From NCBI RefSeq assembly GCF_019737615.1, contig NZ_JAHKKS010000001.1:248001-312000 (forward strand): 64,000 nt of DNA, written 5' to 3'. Position 1 is the stretch's first letter; every line of letters starts with the position of its first letter. This DNA comes from Sphingobium xanthum (GTDB taxonomy: Bacteria > Pseudomonadota > Alphaproteobacteria > Sphingomonadales > Sphingomonadaceae). Shown here piece by piece: positions 6,771 through 16,447 of the stretch. Under the pieces are notes generated by a model. It was not told the DNA's origin, did no database searches, and worked only from the letters and a program-made list of their open reading frames with translations. The position numbers were made by a program, and so were the translations under genes.

Positions 6771-7427
6771 TTATGTCGGTGCGGGCGTTTTGTCGCGGAA
6801 CAGGCAGATGTCCTCGATCACGCAGCGCCAGCATTCGGGCTTGCGCGCCTTGCAGACATAACGGCCATGCAGGATCAGCCAGTGATGCGCATCGCGCCGG
6901 AACGGCTGAGGGACTTTCTTTTCCAGGCCTTTCTCGACGATCAGCACGTTCTTTCCCGGCGCGAGACCGGTGCGATTGCCGACGCGGAAGATATGTGTGT
7001 CGACCGCGAAGGTCTCTTCGCCGAACGCGGTGTTCATGACGACATTCGCCGTCTTGCGACCAACGCCGGGCAGTTCGGTCAGCGTATCTCGATCGCGTGG
7101 CACTTCGCCACCATGGTTCGCGACCAGCGCCTCGGAAAGCGCGATGACGTTCTTCGCCTTGGTGTTGAACAGGCCGATCGTCTTGATGTGCTGCTTCAGC
7201 GCCTCTTCACCCAAAGCGACCATCTGTTCCGGCGTCTTCACCGTCTCGAACAGCTTGCGCGTCGCCTTGTTGACGCCGACATCGGTCGCCTGAGCGGACA
7301 GGACGACCGCGACGAGCAGCTGGTAGTCGTTGCCATATTCCAGCTCGGTGCGCGGCGCCGGATTGGCTTCCGCCAGGCGCGAGAACATCTCGAAGATCTG
7401 CGGGCGGGTCAGTTGACGGCTCGCCAC
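6771..7427 (-). CDS. nth: Endonuclease III
   Basis: 218 aa, the usual length. A bifunctional DNA glycosylase/AP lyase that removes oxidised pyrimidines in base excision repair. The helix-hairpin-helix LPGVGRKTANVV carries the catalytic Lys, the catalytic Asp follows in FAVDTHIFRV, and the C-terminal iron-sulfur cluster ligands are present as C-6-C-2-C-5-C (CKARKPECWRCVIEDIC). The start at 7427 is three bases after the dapB stop, so the two form an operon. An AT-rich inverted repeat (AAATTTT/AAAATTT, 6749-6772) overlaps its stop but lacks a GC stem, so read-through into the spike/lysis island on the same strand is possible. Confidence 0.96.
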   Translation of the reverse strand: MASRQLTRPQIFEMFSRLAEANPAPRTELEYGNDYQLLVAVVLSAQATDVGVNKATRKLFETVKTPEQMVALGEEALKQHIKTIGLFNTKAKNVIALSEALVANHGGEVPRDRDTLTELPGVGRKTANVVMNTAFGEETFAVDTHIFRVGNRTGLAPGKNVLIVEKGLEKKVPQPFRRDAHHWLILHGRYVCKARKPECWRCVIEDICLFRDKTPAPT

Positions 7428-7430
7428 GCC

Positions 7431-8198
7431 TCAGAGCCCGAGCACGTCCGCCATGGAATATCGCCCCGGCGCCTTGCCGATCAGCCATTGCGCCGCCTTG
7501 ATCGCCCCGCGCGCGAAGATGATCCGGCTTTCGGCGCGGTGGCTGAGTTCGATCCGCTCCTGATCGGTCGCCAGGATCACCTGATGATCGCCCGCCACCG
7601 ATCCGCCGCGCAGCGAGGCGAAGCCGATATCGCCGGCGCCACGCGCACCGGTGATGCCGTCGCGACCGCGCACCGCGCGCTCGTCCAGTCGGATGTTCCG
7701 CCCCGCCGCGGCAGCTTCGCCGAGCAGCAAAGCCGTGCCCGAGGGCGCATCGACCTTATGCCGGTGATGCATCTCGACGATCTCGATGTCCCAGTCATCG
7801 CCCAGCCGCGTCGCCGCTTCCCGCACGAGTGCCGCCAGCAGATTGACGCCCAGAGAAGTATTGCCGGTCTGCAGCACGGCGATGCGCTCGGCCGCGCGAT
7901 CGATCGCCGCATGATGCTCCGCTTCGAGGCCGGTGGTACCGATCAGCAGCGGCTTCCCCGCGGCGATGCAGGCCGCGAGATGCGTGTCCAGCGCTGCCGG
8001 CACCGAGAAGTCGATGAGCACATCGGCGCGCGCCGCCAGGGCTGCGGGATCAGCGGTGATCGCTGCTCCGGCGTCCCCGATCGTCCCGCCTGCCTGACTG
8101 TCGGTTCCGCCCGCAACGTCCAGCCCGGCATCGCCCGCTATGCCGGCGATCGCCTGGCCCATCCGCCCGCGCGCCCCGAAGATGCCGATCGCCGTCAT
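7431..8198 (-). CDS. dapB: 4-hydroxy-tetrahydrodipicolinate reductase
   Basis: 255 aa. Reduces hydroxy-tetrahydrodipicolinate with NAD(P)H in the lysine/diaminopimelate pathway. The N-terminal Rossmann motif is GIFGARGRMGQAI and the substrate-binding signature is EMHHRHKVDAPSGTA, with the catalytic His-His and Lys. The ATG at 8198 directly opens the Rossmann motif; longer upstream reading is an artefact. nth follows on the same strand, and the sirtuin gene is divergent, 52 bases away, so both promoters share that short gap. Confidence 0.96.
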   Translation of the reverse strand: MTAIGIFGARGRMGQAIAGIAGDAGLDVAGGTDSQAGGTIGDAGAAITADPAALAARADVLIDFSVPAALDTHLAACIAAGKPLLIGTTGLEAEHHAAIDRAAERIAVLQTGNTSLGVNLLAALVREAATRLGDDWDIEIVEMHHRHKVDAPSGTALLLGEAAAAGRNIRLDERAVRGRDGITGARGAGDIGFASLRGGSVAGDHQVILATDQERIELSHRAESRIIFARGAIKAAQWLIGKAPGRYSMADVLGL

Positions 8199-8250
8199 GA
8201 TGCTTGCGCCCCTCTTGCTCAATTCACGTGAAATCTGTCTGATCGCGCCG

Positions 8251-8955
8251 ATGCCAGACTCGCGCGCAATTGTCATCCTGACCGGTGCCGGCATTTCGGC
8301 CGAGAGCGGTCTTGAGACCTTCCGCTCCGCCGATGGTCTCTGGGCCAACCACCGGATCGAGGATGTCTGCACGCCCGAAGCGCTCGCGCGCGACGCGGCG
8401 CTCGTCCATCGCTTCTACGATCTGCGGCGCGAGGCGCTCGCCACGGTCGTGCCCAATGCTGCCCATGATGCGCTGGCGCGTCTGGAGCGGGCATGGGCGG
8501 GTGACGTTCTGATCGTCACGCAGAACGTCGATGACCTGCACGAGCGCGCCGGCTCGCGGACCATCATCCATATGCATGGCGAACTGAACTCGGCGCTTTG
8601 CGCGGCGTGCGATCGTCGCGAGCCCTGGAGCGGGAGCTTGCCGCCCGGCGCCGTCTGCCCGTCCTGCGGAGCGCCGCGGCTTCGTCCCGATATCGTCTTC
8701 TTCGGCGAGATTCCCTATCAGATGGAACGCATCGAGGAGGCGCTAGCCGGCGCGTCCCTGTTCGCGTCGATCGGCACCTCCGGCGCGGTTTATCCCGCTG
8801 CGGGCTTTGTGCGCATGGCGCGGTCCATGGGCGTCGAGACCCTGGAACTCAATCTGGAGCCGTCGGCGGGCAGCGGCTGGTTCGATGATTGTCGTCATGG
8901 CCCGGCCAGCCTGCTCGTGCCTCGCTGGGTCGATGAACTGCTGGCCCAGCCTTGA
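8251..8955 (+). CDS. cobB: NAD-dependent protein deacylase (sirtuin)
   Basis: 234 aa. Removes acyl groups from lysines using NAD. Motifs: ILTGAGISAESGLETFR for NAD binding, TQNVDDLHERAG, the catalytic His in IHMHGELN, and a zinc site from CAAC and CPSCG. FYDLRR has the Tyr-x-x-Arg pair that marks class III (SIRT5/CobB-like) enzymes able to remove succinyl groups. The ATG at 8251 was chosen because it opens just before the NAD motif; an earlier ATG at 8140 would overlap dapB. Divergent from dapB; the MBL hydrolase gene follows after 31 bases. Confidence 0.93.
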   Translation: MPDSRAIVILTGAGISAESGLETFRSADGLWANHRIEDVCTPEALARDAALVHRFYDLRREALATVVPNAAHDALARLERAWAGDVLIVTQNVDDLHERAGSRTIIHMHGELNSALCAACDRREPWSGSLPPGAVCPSCGAPRLRPDIVFFGEIPYQMERIEEALAGASLFASIGTSGAVYPAAGFVRMARSMGVETLELNLEPSAGSGWFDDCRHGPASLLVPRWVDELLAQP

Positions 8956-8986
8956 ACGACGCCGCCGCACCTGCCAGATCGGGCAC

Positions 8987-9661
8987 ATGAACGCTCCGAT
9001 CGAAAACCCTCCGCTACGCGCGGCCATGATCCCGGTGACGCCGCTCCAGCAGAATTGCAGTCTGGTCTGGTGTACGAAGACGATGCGCGGCGCTCTCGTC
9101 GATCCGGGCGGCGACTTGCCCCGCCTCAAGAAGGCCGTCGCCGATCAGGGCGTCACCCTCGAGAAGATTCTCGTCACTCATGGCCATATCGACCATTGCG
9201 GCCAGGCCGGCGTTCTCGCGAAGGAACTGAGCCTTCCCATCGAAGGGCCGCATGAGGATGATCGCTTTTGGATCGCGCGCCTCGATGACGATGGCAAGCG
9301 CTGGGGTCTGCCGGGTGAGCCGTTCGAGCCGACGCGCTGGCTCGTCGATGGCGACAAGGTAACGGTCGGCGAGCTGGAACTGGACGTGATCCATTGCCCC
9401 GGCCACACGCCGGGCCATGTCGTGTTTCATCACCCTGCCTCGAAGCTCGCCATCGTGGGCGACGTCCTGTTTCAGGGATCGATTGGCCGCACGGACTTCC
9501 CGCTCGGCAATCATGAGGACCTTCTGTCGTCCATCACACGCAAGCTCTGGCCGCTGGGCGGTGACACGATTTTCGTTCCGGGGCACGGCCAGCCGAGCAG
9601 CTTCGCGCATGAGCGTGCAACAAATCCTTTCGTCGGCGATCGTGTGACAGGCCTTGCCTGA
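8987..9661 (+). CDS. MBL-fold metallo-hydrolase (glyoxalase II-like)
   Basis: 224 aa. The metal-binding motif THGHIDH, then CPGHTPGHVVFH and a later VPGHGQ give the full His/Asp set of the metallo-beta-lactamase fold. LVDPGGD near the start and GDVLFQGSIGRTDFP resemble YcbL-type small glyoxalase II-like hydrolases, so a thioester substrate such as S-lactoylglutathione is possible. The start is ATG at 8987. It probably forms a transcription unit with the sirtuin upstream. The exact substrate is not shown. Confidence 0.88.
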   Translation: MNAPIENPPLRAAMIPVTPLQQNCSLVWCTKTMRGALVDPGGDLPRLKKAVADQGVTLEKILVTHGHIDHCGQAGVLAKELSLPIEGPHEDDRFWIARLDDDGKRWGLPGEPFEPTRWLVDGDKVTVGELELDVIHCPGHTPGHVVFHHPASKLAIVGDVLFQGSIGRTDFPLGNHEDLLSSITRKLWPLGGDTIFVPGHGQPSSFAHERATNPFVGDRVTGLA

Positions 9662-9710
9662 AGCCCCGATGCGGGAAAGTCACAGCGCCTTCGATTTCCC
9701 AATGAATCGG

Positions 9711-9738
9711 TTGCGCCGCCGCGAAAAAACGCTATAGG
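9711..9738 (+). promoter_or_regulatory. Candidate sigma-70 promoter for rpmF-plsX-fabH
   Basis: TTGCGC (9711-9716) and TATAGG (9733-9738) are 16 bases apart in the 194-bp gap before rpmF. An A-rich spacer (GAAAAAAC) supports it. Predicted by eye only. Confidence 0.4.
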
Positions 9739-9855
9739 CGCACACTCTTCGCGACTGCCCGCCTTTCGGTTTCGGCGCCTTCGTGGCTGCCGATTGGTCG
9801 ATATGTCAGGTTCGCGAGTTCGTTTTGACTTTTTACGATTTGGAACAGGTGCCTC

Positions 9856-10035
9856 ATGGCTGTCCCTAAGAGAAAAACCTCGCCGTCCAAGCGCGGCATG
9901 CGCCGCAGCCATGACAGCCTCCGCGTTGAGGCCTATCAGGAATGCCCGAACTGTGGCGAGCTGAAGCGTCCGCACAATCTCTGCGGCGCCTGCGGTCACT
10001 ATAACGGCCGCGAAGTCGTCGCCGTCGGCGCCTGA
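9856..10035 (+). CDS. rpmF: 50S ribosomal protein L32
   Basis: 59 aa, the usual length. It opens [20 protein letters not shown], the conserved L32 N-terminus, and has the zinc ribbon CPNCG and CGACGHYN with four Cys. It is a structural protein of the large ribosomal subunit. The start is ATG at 9856. plsX follows after 23 bases, the rpmF-plsX-fabH order known widely in bacteria, which links ribosome and lipid synthesis. Confidence 0.97.
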   Translation: MAVPKRKTSPSKRGMRRSHDSLRVEAYQECPNCGELKRPHNLCGACGHYNGREVVAVGA

Positions 10036-10058
10036 GCCCGATTTAGGGAATCCCGGGG

Positions 10059-11105
10059 GTGATAACGCCGCGGATCGCGATTGATGCGATGGGCGGTGAT
10101 GAGGGCGTTCGCGTCACGGTCGCGGGCGTTGCTTTGGCGCGTCATCGCCATGAGCAGTTGCGGTTCACGCTGTTCGGCGATGAAACGCAGATTCGCGCCG
10201 CACTCAAAAATCATCCCAATCTGTCCAAAGCGGCCGAGATCGTCCATACCGATCAGGTAGTCACCGCCACGGACAAGCCCAGCCAGGCCATCCGTCAGTC
10301 ACGCGGCAGTTCCATGGGTCTCGCCATCCAGGCAGTGAAGGACGGATCGGCCGGTGCCGCCGTGTCGGCGGGCAATACGGGCGCTCTGATGGCCATGGCG
10401 AAGCTCGCGCTGCGTACGCTGCCCGGCATCGATCGTCCCGCGCTGGCGGCGTTCCTCCCGACGCTCGGCGAGAATGATGTCGTCATGCTCGATCTCGGCG
10501 CCAATACCGAGTGCGACGCGCGCAATCTCGTCCAGTTCGCGATCATGGGTGCGGCATATGCCCGGATTGTCCTTGATCTCGAGACGCCCCGCGTCCGCCT
10601 GCTCAACATCGGCACGGAAGACCTGAAGGGCACGGACGAGATTCGCGATGCTGCGGCTTCGCTGCGCGGTACGACGAACCTGCCGCTGCGATTCGATGGC
10701 TTCATCGAGGGCGACAAGATCGGCTCCGGCGACGCGGATGTGATCGTCTCGGAAGGCTTTGCAGGCAATATCGCGCTCAAGACTGCGGAAGGCACGGCTC
10801 GCTTCGTGACCGATGTGCTGCGCCGTGCCTTCACCAGTTCGATCCGTTCGAAGGCTGGCTTCCTGCTTTCAAAGCCGGCTCTGCATCTGCTCAAGGTGCA
10901 TCTCGATCCCAACAACCATAACGGCGCGGTATTCCTCGGCCTCAACGGTGTCGTGGTGAAGAGCCATGGCGGCGCCGACGAAAAAGGCATTGCCAATGCG
11001 GTGCATGTCGCGGCACGGCTGATCGAAGAGGATTTGAGCGGGCGGATCGGCGAGGATCTGGCGCGCGTCGGACCCATAGTCAGCGAGGAACTGATCGCCA
11101 AATGA
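10059..11105 (+). CDS. plsX: Phosphate acyltransferase
   Basis: 348 aa. Makes acyl-phosphate from acyl-ACP for phospholipid synthesis. It opens [11 protein letters not shown], the family signature, and has [19 protein letters not shown] and [16 protein letters not shown]. The start is GTG at 10059, preceded by a GGGG run; no ATG lies near. Its TGA overlaps the fabH ATG (ATGA), so translation is coupled. Confidence 0.97.
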   Translation: MITPRIAIDAMGGDEGVRVTVAGVALARHRHEQLRFTLFGDETQIRAALKNHPNLSKAAEIVHTDQVVTATDKPSQAIRQSRGSSMGLAIQAVKDGSAGAAVSAGNTGALMAMAKLALRTLPGIDRPALAAFLPTLGENDVVMLDLGANTECDARNLVQFAIMGAAYARIVLDLETPRVRLLNIGTEDLKGTDEIRDAAASLRGTTNLPLRFDGFIEGDKIGSGDADVIVSEGFAGNIALKTAEGTARFVTDVLRRAFTSSIRSKAGFLLSKPALHLLKVHLDPNNHNGAVFLGLNGVVVKSHGGADEKGIANAVHVAARLIEEDLSGRIGEDLARVGPIVSEELIAK

Positions 11106-12073
11106 CCTTGCGGTCCGTGATATTGGGGACAGGCTCGGCCTTGCCGCGTCGTCGTGTCGATAATGCCGAACTGGCAAAGACGGTGGACACAAGCGACGAG
11201 TGGATTGTCGCGCGGACCGGCATTCGCTCCCGCTATATCGCGGGGGAGGGTGAGACGACCTCCAGCCTGGCCATCGCGGCATCGAAGCGTGCGCTCGAAG
11301 CAGCGGGGCTGCCAGCGACCGACATCGATCTCATCATCCTTGCGACGGCGACGCCGGACCAGACCTTCCCGGCCAGCGCCACCACGGTGCAGGCAGGGCT
11401 CGGTATCAACGATTGCGTCGCATTCGACGTGGCGGCTGTCTGTTCGGGTTTCCTCTACGCCGTGACAGTCGCGGACAATATGCTGCGTGGCGGCGCCGCG
11501 AAAACGGCGCTCGTCATCGGCTCGGAAACCTTCAGCCGTATTCTGGACTGGGAAGACCGCACCACCTGCGTATTGTTCGGCGACGGCGCGGGCGCCATCG
11601 TCCTGCAGGCGCAGGAAACCGATGCGGCGACGGGCCGCGGTATCATCGCGAACCGCCTCCATGCCGACGGTCGGCACAACGGCCTGCTCAGCGTCGATGG
11701 CGGTCCTTCAACAACCGGTACTGTTGGCAAGGTCCGTATGAAGGGGCAGGACGTGTTCCGCCACGCCGTCGTCAATCTCGCGCAGGTCATGCAGGAAGTG
11801 CTCGACGATGCCGGTCTCTCGGCGGCGGATGTCGATTGGGTCGTGCCGCATCAGGCCAATGCGCGCATCCTGGACGCGACCGCGCGCAAGCTCGGTCTCG
11901 ATCCGGCTCGCGTCGTTGTTACCGTCGATCGTCACGCCAACACGTCGGCGGCGTCGGTCCCGCTCGCGCTTGACGTCGCCGTTCGGGATGGGCGGATCAA
12001 GACGGGCGATCTGGTGGTGCTGGAGGCCATGGGCGGCGGCTTCACCTGGGGTGCTTGCGCGCTGCGCTTTTGA
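11102..12073 (+). CDS. fabH: 3-oxoacyl-ACP synthase III
   Basis: 323 aa. Starts fatty acid synthesis by condensing acetyl-CoA with malonyl-ACP. The catalytic triad is visible: Cys114 in [10 protein letters not shown], His in VPHQANARI and Asn in [10 protein letters not shown]. The substrate motif [15 protein letters not shown] is also intact. It is coupled to plsX by an ATGA overlap and followed, after 157 bases, by ihfA. Confidence 0.97.
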   Translation: MTLRSVILGTGSALPRRRVDNAELAKTVDTSDEWIVARTGIRSRYIAGEGETTSSLAIAASKRALEAAGLPATDIDLIILATATPDQTFPASATTVQAGLGINDCVAFDVAAVCSGFLYAVTVADNMLRGGAAKTALVIGSETFSRILDWEDRTTCVLFGDGAGAIVLQAQETDAATGRGIIANRLHADGRHNGLLSVDGGPSTTGTVGKVRMKGQDVFRHAVVNLAQVMQEVLDDAGLSAADVDWVVPHQANARILDATARKLGLDPARVVVTVDRHANTSAASVPLALDVAVRDGRIKTGDLVVLEAMGGGFTWGACALRF

Positions 12074-12230
12074 CCACGCTCCGGGCGAGGTTTCGCGACG
12101 GATAAGTATCACCCGATATCGGTAGTTTGCTCTCGATTCTTCTCGTTGCAAAGCGCGAGATTCTGCCGCACAGAAAGGTTTGCGGGACTGTGGGGGCAGA
12201 GCCGCATCCAGGTTCGTTTTTGGGGGCGAA

Positions 12231-12527
12231 ATGAGTTCTGATGACACTTTGACAAGGGCGGAAATCGCCGAGCGGCTCAATCGGCAGATTGGACTGTCGA
12301 GGGCGGAATCCGCGCAGTTGGTCGAGCAGGTTCTCGATCTGGTCGCCGAAGCGCTCGAGCAAGGCGAAAACGTCAAGATTTCGGGTTTCGGCACGTTTGT
12401 GCTGCGCGACAAGAATGAGCGCGTGGGCCGCAATCCGAAGACCGGCATCGAGGTGCCGATCACACCGCGGCGGGTCTTAACGTTCCGTCCCAGCCAGTCG
12501 TTGCGCGATCGCGTCGCGGGCGCCTGA
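12231..12527 (+). CDS. ihfA: Integration host factor subunit alpha
   Basis: 98 aa. A DNA-bending HU/IHF-fold protein acting as a heterodimer with IhfB. It opens with [19 protein letters not shown] and has the beta-arm motif [17 protein letters not shown], with the Pro that intercalates in the minor groove. The start ATG at 12231 follows a GGGGGCGAA purine stretch. Order fabH-ihfA-MerR is common in alphaproteobacteria. Confidence 0.94.
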   Translation: MSSDDTLTRAEIAERLNRQIGLSRAESAQLVEQVLDLVAEALEQGENVKISGFGTFVLRDKNERVGRNPKTGIEVPITPRRVLTFRPSQSLRDRVAGA

Positions 12528-12576
12528 TTGACGGACTCGGATTGACCCGCGCAGCGGGATCGTTGCACAAGGCGAT

Positions 12577-13062
12577 ATGGCCAAGGATGACGGCGCGTTT
12601 TTGACGATAGGGGAGCTGGCCCAGGAACTGGGTGTTGCTCAACATATCCTTCGCTACTGGGAAACGCGCTTTTCCCAGCTCCGACCGCTGCAGCGATCCG
12701 GCAATCGGCGCTATTATCGCCCGGGTGATGTCGATGTCGCGCGCACGATCAATCGCCTTCTGAACGAAGAGGGCTTCACCGTCCGGGGTGCGCAGCGCGT
12801 GCTTTCGAGCCGCAGCAAGGATTCGGCCAGGGAGACGCCGGTGGTCGCGGCCACTCCGCCGCCTGGGCCCGAATCTTCCGCGCCGATCCAGGCGGTCGGA
12901 GCGCAGGGCGTGCTGCCTATTGGCGAGCCTCACGCAGCGCCGCAAGGCGTCCCCAACGACGGAACATCGCCCTCCCAGGTTGCGACGTCCGATATCGCGC
13001 TGCTGATCGCGCGTCTGACGGTCATCCGGCAGAATCTGGTCGATGCGCTCGAATCGGACTGA
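12577..13062 (+). CDS. MerR-family transcriptional regulator
   Basis: 161 aa. The N-terminal MerR winged helix is FLTIGELAQELGVAQHILRYWE with the following SGNRRYYRPGDVD; the rest to about residue 80 is the wing and second helix pair. The C-terminal half is a Pro/Ala-rich linker with no Cys-based metal site, ending in a short helix (LLIARLTVIRQNLVDALE). It belongs to the conserved regulator found after ihfA in alphaproteobacteria; the target is not known. The next gene is convergent, with three bases between stops. Confidence 0.88.
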   Translation: MAKDDGAFLTIGELAQELGVAQHILRYWETRFSQLRPLQRSGNRRYYRPGDVDVARTINRLLNEEGFTVRGAQRVLSSRSKDSARETPVVAATPPPGPESSAPIQAVGAQGVLPIGEPHAAPQGVPNDGTSPSQVATSDIALLIARLTVIRQNLVDALESD

Positions 13063-13065
13063 TCG

Positions 13066-13617
13066 TCAGGGTTGATCCGGACCCAAAGCAGGGTCGAGGT
13101 CACGGGGGCGCGTGAAAGCGCGGAGTTTTCCACTGCCGGTGAACCGTTCGGCCAGTGCTGCCCAGCTCTCGACGTTGAAATCGAGCACAGCGAGCGCCGC
13201 GGTCGGGAATTTGACCTCCACCGCGTCGCGCAGGGACGAGCGCCCGTCGTCTGTCACTGCCGTCAGGATCAATTCCTCAAGACCGGGGCTGTGGCCCGCC
13301 AGCAATATCTGCGAGATGTCTTCCGACTGTTCGGAAAGCACTTCGGCGATCGCGGTCCCGGTCGCCAGGTAGATGCGCAGATCGAACTGTGGTTCCGGTG
13401 CCGGCCCATAGGCTTCGCGAAAGCGGCGCAGCGTCTCGACCACGCGAACGGCCGGCGAGGCGATGATCGCCTGAAAAGACAGTTTGTTGACCGCCGCCCA
13501 GCGGCCCATCACCGCCGCGGCGCGATAGCCGCGGTCATTGAGTCCCCGGTCGAAATCGCGCAGCGCCGAATCGCTCCAGTCCGACTTTGCATGACGCAGG
13601 ATGATGACCGTCTTCAT
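13066..13617 (-). CDS. SixA-like histidine phosphatase
   Basis: 183 aa. The catalytic RHAKSDW motif at residues 8-14 gives the phospho-accepting His of the histidine phosphatase superfamily, and the second His is in LAGHSPGLEELIL. This small type resembles SixA, which removes phosphate from HPt domains. Its ATG overlaps the stop of the helicase gene (ATGA), so the two are translated together. The substrate is not established. Confidence 0.85.
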   Translation of the reverse strand: MKTVIILRHAKSDWSDSALRDFDRGLNDRGYRAAAVMGRWAAVNKLSFQAIIASPAVRVVETLRRFREAYGPAPEPQFDLRIYLATGTAIAEVLSEQSEDISQILLAGHSPGLEELILTAVTDDGRSSLRDAVEVKFPTAALAVLDFNVESWAALAERFTGSGKLRAFTRPRDLDPALGPDQP

Positions 13618-16367
13618 TCCTCTGCCTGCACCCCGTCCGCTGGAGACCCACTTTGCGCCTCCTGCCCGAAAATCGCGCGCGAACCAAGCCGCGAGCGCAC
13701 GCGCTCGATCGCCTCGTCGAGGGGAATGCGCCGAACCGGTGCCTCGGGCGGAAAAGCGCTCAGCAGTCGGCTGGGCATGGCGGACGACAGGATGACGAAT
13801 TGCCCGGCATCGTCGGCCCTGCGGATCAATCGCCCGAACGCCTGCGCGAGCCGTGCCCGCACGAGCCGGTCCTCATAGCCGCTGGGATCGCCGCTGCCCT
13901 GTTTGCGGGCCGTGTGCAGCACCGAGGGCTTGGACCATGGCACACCCTCCATGATGACGAGGCGAAGCGACTCGCCGGGCACGTCGATGCCGTCGCGCAG
14001 CGCATCCGTCCCGAGCAGAGACGCGCGCGGATCGTCGCGGAACATGTCGATAAGCGTGGCCGGATCGAACGGATCAACGTGCTGTGCGTAGAGCGGAAGG
14101 CCGGTGCGTGCGAGCCGGTCCGCGATTCGTGCCTGGACGGAGCGCAGACGGCGAATGGCGGTGAACAGGCCAAGTGTGCCGCCGCCGGCTGCCTCGATCA
14201 GGCGCGTATAGGCACCCGCCAGCGCCGGCAAGTCGCCGCGCTTCAGATCGGTCACGATCAGCACTTCGCTTTGCTGCGCATAGTCGAAGGGGCTGGTGAC
14301 CTCGAACCAGTGCGGTTTGCCGGCCAGATGTGTCGCGCCCGAGCGCTGCATGGCGGTCTCCGTGTCACCCCCGGCGCGCAAGGTGGCCGAGGTGACGATC
14401 ACGCCATGGGCGGGCCGTAGTACGACTTCGGCGAGCGGCTTGGTCGGGTCGAGCCAATGGCGATGTAGACCGATATCATATTCGCGGCCCTCGACCCGAT
14501 CCACCGCCAGCCAATCGACGAACCGCCCATCCGGGGCACTACCGATTCGCAACAACAGCGCTATCCAGCTCATGAGCAGGTCGCAGCGCCAGCCAAGCGC
14601 CGAGATCGCGCCGTCGATCCGCGCGCGCGCCGGCGCGTCCAGCCAGTCCGGTGCCAGCTCGATCACGGCAATCAGTCGCTTGGTGAGCCGTTGCAGCGGT
14701 GCAAGCAGCGCTTCGAGCGCCCCGGCCGCATTGGTCGCGGCATCGATCAGGTCGCCGTCCACATCGCCCAGATCGACTTCCAGGCCATAGCCCGGATCAG
14801 TTTCCTTGCCGTCGCGCTCGTCCCGCGCATAGACCGTCGAGCGCACGACCGACAGCAGGATCTCGATCGCGCCAAGCGGGCCATGCTCCAGAACACGCCG
14901 CAACCAGTCGTCGCCCGGGAGCGCGCGTGCTGCCTCGCGTGCGTCATCGATCGCTTCGGCACCATCGGCGTCGTAGCTCGCCACATCGGAGAGGCGCGCC
15001 GCGAGCCCTCGCCGCCGTCCGCGCCGTTCCGTCTCGGGGCCGATCACCCAGCGGCGCAGTTCGATCGCCTCGCGCCCGGTCAGCGCCGCGCCGAAGGTCG
15101 AATCGGCCGCGTCGAAGAGATGATGTCCTTCGTCGAACACGATGCGCGTCGGCGTCCCCTGCGTTTCCCGCCCTCGCGCGGCGTTGATCATGACCAGAGC
15201 GTGGTTGGCGATCACGACGTCGGCGCCCTGGCTGGCGCGAGTGGCGCGCTCGATGAAGCAGGTGCGGAAATGCGGGCAGCCGGCGTAGATGCATTCGCCG
15301 CGCCGGTCGGTCAGCGCGGTCGCACCGGCTCGTCGGAAGAGAGCCGGCAACCAGCCCGGCAAATCGCCGCCGACCATGTCGCCGTCACGCGTATAGCCCG
15401 CCCAGCGCGCGATGAATTGCGCGAGGATGGCCGCGCGGCCCGCAAAGCCGCCCTGCAGCGCATCTTCGAGATTGAGCAGGCAGAGATAATTTTCCCGTCC
15501 CTTGCGAATCACGACATGCTTTCGGAACGCCGCGTCATTGGGATAGTGACGCCGTGTCTCCCGATCGAGCTGCCGCTGCAGCGCCTTGGTATATGTTGAA
15601 ATCCACACTGTGCCGCCCGAGCGCTCCGCCCAGAGCGTTGCTGGCGCCAGATAGCCGAGCGTCTTGCCGATTCCGGTCCCGGCCTCGGCAAGCACGACAT
15701 TGGGCATATCGTCCCGAATACGCGGCGCGAACCCTTCGGCCGCCGCATTCGCGAAATCACGCTGCCCGATGCGCGCCTCGGCGCCTCGGCCGGTAAGGTC
15801 GCTCAGCCGATCGAGCACCGCGCTTTCATCCAGCAGCACCGGTCGCGGCTGGGCACGGGGCGGTTGCTCTTCCCATTGCGGGAGGCGGCTGAACAGCCAT
15901 CGCTCCGCTTCGCGCGGCTGGGCGATCCGGTCGCGCAACAGCGGCGCCCAGCTCCAGCGCAGGCGCTCCAGTTGGCGCAGGCTGGTCCAAGCGCCCTCGC
16001 GCTCGGCCCAGTCCGTCCGTTCTGCCCATTCGAGCATCTCCGCCGCGAGCGTTGGGATCAGACGAGCGGCTTCGGTGTCGTCCTGCGGCGAGGCTTGCCC
16101 CATGGCCCGTGCGAGCCCGCTGACGGTCGGGATCACGAATTGCGCGGGGAAGAGGAAGGCGAACAGTTCGAGCAGATCGAGGCCGGAGAGATCGGCATGG
16201 CCCAGTCGCGATCCCAGCAGCGGTGCGTTGACCAGCAGCAACGGTGTCCCCGCCGCCTGTGCCAGCGCCTCTCCCCGGCTCAGCGTGACGAGGTCGTCAT
16301 CGCCGTTGGTGAGCCAGATGCCGGCATGGCTGGCATGCAGCGCTTGAGGAAGGGAAGGCGGTGGCAC
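13614..16367 (-). CDS. DinG/Rad3-like ATP-dependent DNA helicase with Fe-S cluster
   Basis: 917 aa. A superfamily 2 helicase of the XPD/DinG type, moving 5' to 3' and resolving damaged or structured DNA. Walker A is GTGIGKT (230-236) and the DEAH-type box is DEGH (412-415). Between them, Cys296, Cys359, Cys364 and Cys370 form the iron-sulfur cluster site. The start is GTG at 16367, chosen because GGGAGG lies five bases upstream and the earlier reading is arginine-rich and implausible. The N-terminal ~200 residues are family-specific and of unknown role. It is coupled to the SixA-like gene. Confidence 0.92.
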   Translation of the reverse strand: MPPPSLPQALHASHAGIWLTNGDDDLVTLSRGEALAQAAGTPLLLVNAPLLGSRLGHADLSGLDLLELFAFLFPAQFVIPTVSGLARAMGQASPQDDTEAARLIPTLAAEMLEWAERTDWAEREGAWTSLRQLERLRWSWAPLLRDRIAQPREAERWLFSRLPQWEEQPPRAQPRPVLLDESAVLDRLSDLTGRGAEARIGQRDFANAAAEGFAPRIRDDMPNVVLAEAGTGIGKTLGYLAPATLWAERSGGTVWISTYTKALQRQLDRETRRHYPNDAAFRKHVVIRKGRENYLCLLNLEDALQGGFAGRAAILAQFIARWAGYTRDGDMVGGDLPGWLPALFRRAGATALTDRRGECIYAGCPHFRTCFIERATRASQGADVVIANHALVMINAARGRETQGTPTRIVFDEGHHLFDAADSTFGAALTGREAIELRRWVIGPETERRGRRRGLAARLSDVASYDADGAEAIDDAREAARALPGDDWLRRVLEHGPLGAIEILLSVVRSTVYARDERDGKETDPGYGLEVDLGDVDGDLIDAATNAAGALEALLAPLQRLTKRLIAVIELAPDWLDAPARARIDGAISALGWRCDLLMSWIALLLRIGSAPDGRFVDWLAVDRVEGREYDIGLHRHWLDPTKPLAEVVLRPAHGVIVTSATLRAGGDTETAMQRSGATHLAGKPHWFEVTSPFDYAQQSEVLIVTDLKRGDLPALAGAYTRLIEAAGGGTLGLFTAIRRLRSVQARIADRLARTGLPLYAQHVDPFDPATLIDMFRDDPRASLLGTDALRDGIDVPGESLRLVIMEGVPWSKPSVLHTARKQGSGDPSGYEDRLVRARLAQAFGRLIRRADDAGQFVILSSAMPSRLLSAFPPEAPVRRIPLDEAIERVRSRLGSRAIFGQEAQSGSPADGVQAEE

Positions 16368-16447
16368 GATCCTCCCATAGCGGCCTGCGTGGCGGAGGGG
16401 AACGGTTCGTGAACGAAATTTGCCGTTTGGACGTGGCGGGCTGGTGA

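Noticed and set aside
6651-8231. Open frame of 526 codons opposite nth and dapB
   Set aside because: Antisense to two well-identified genes; composition is that of a GC-rich shadow frame.
8140-8250. Longer N-terminus for the sirtuin
   Set aside because: It would overlap dapB on the other strand and adds sequence unlike the family before the NAD motif.
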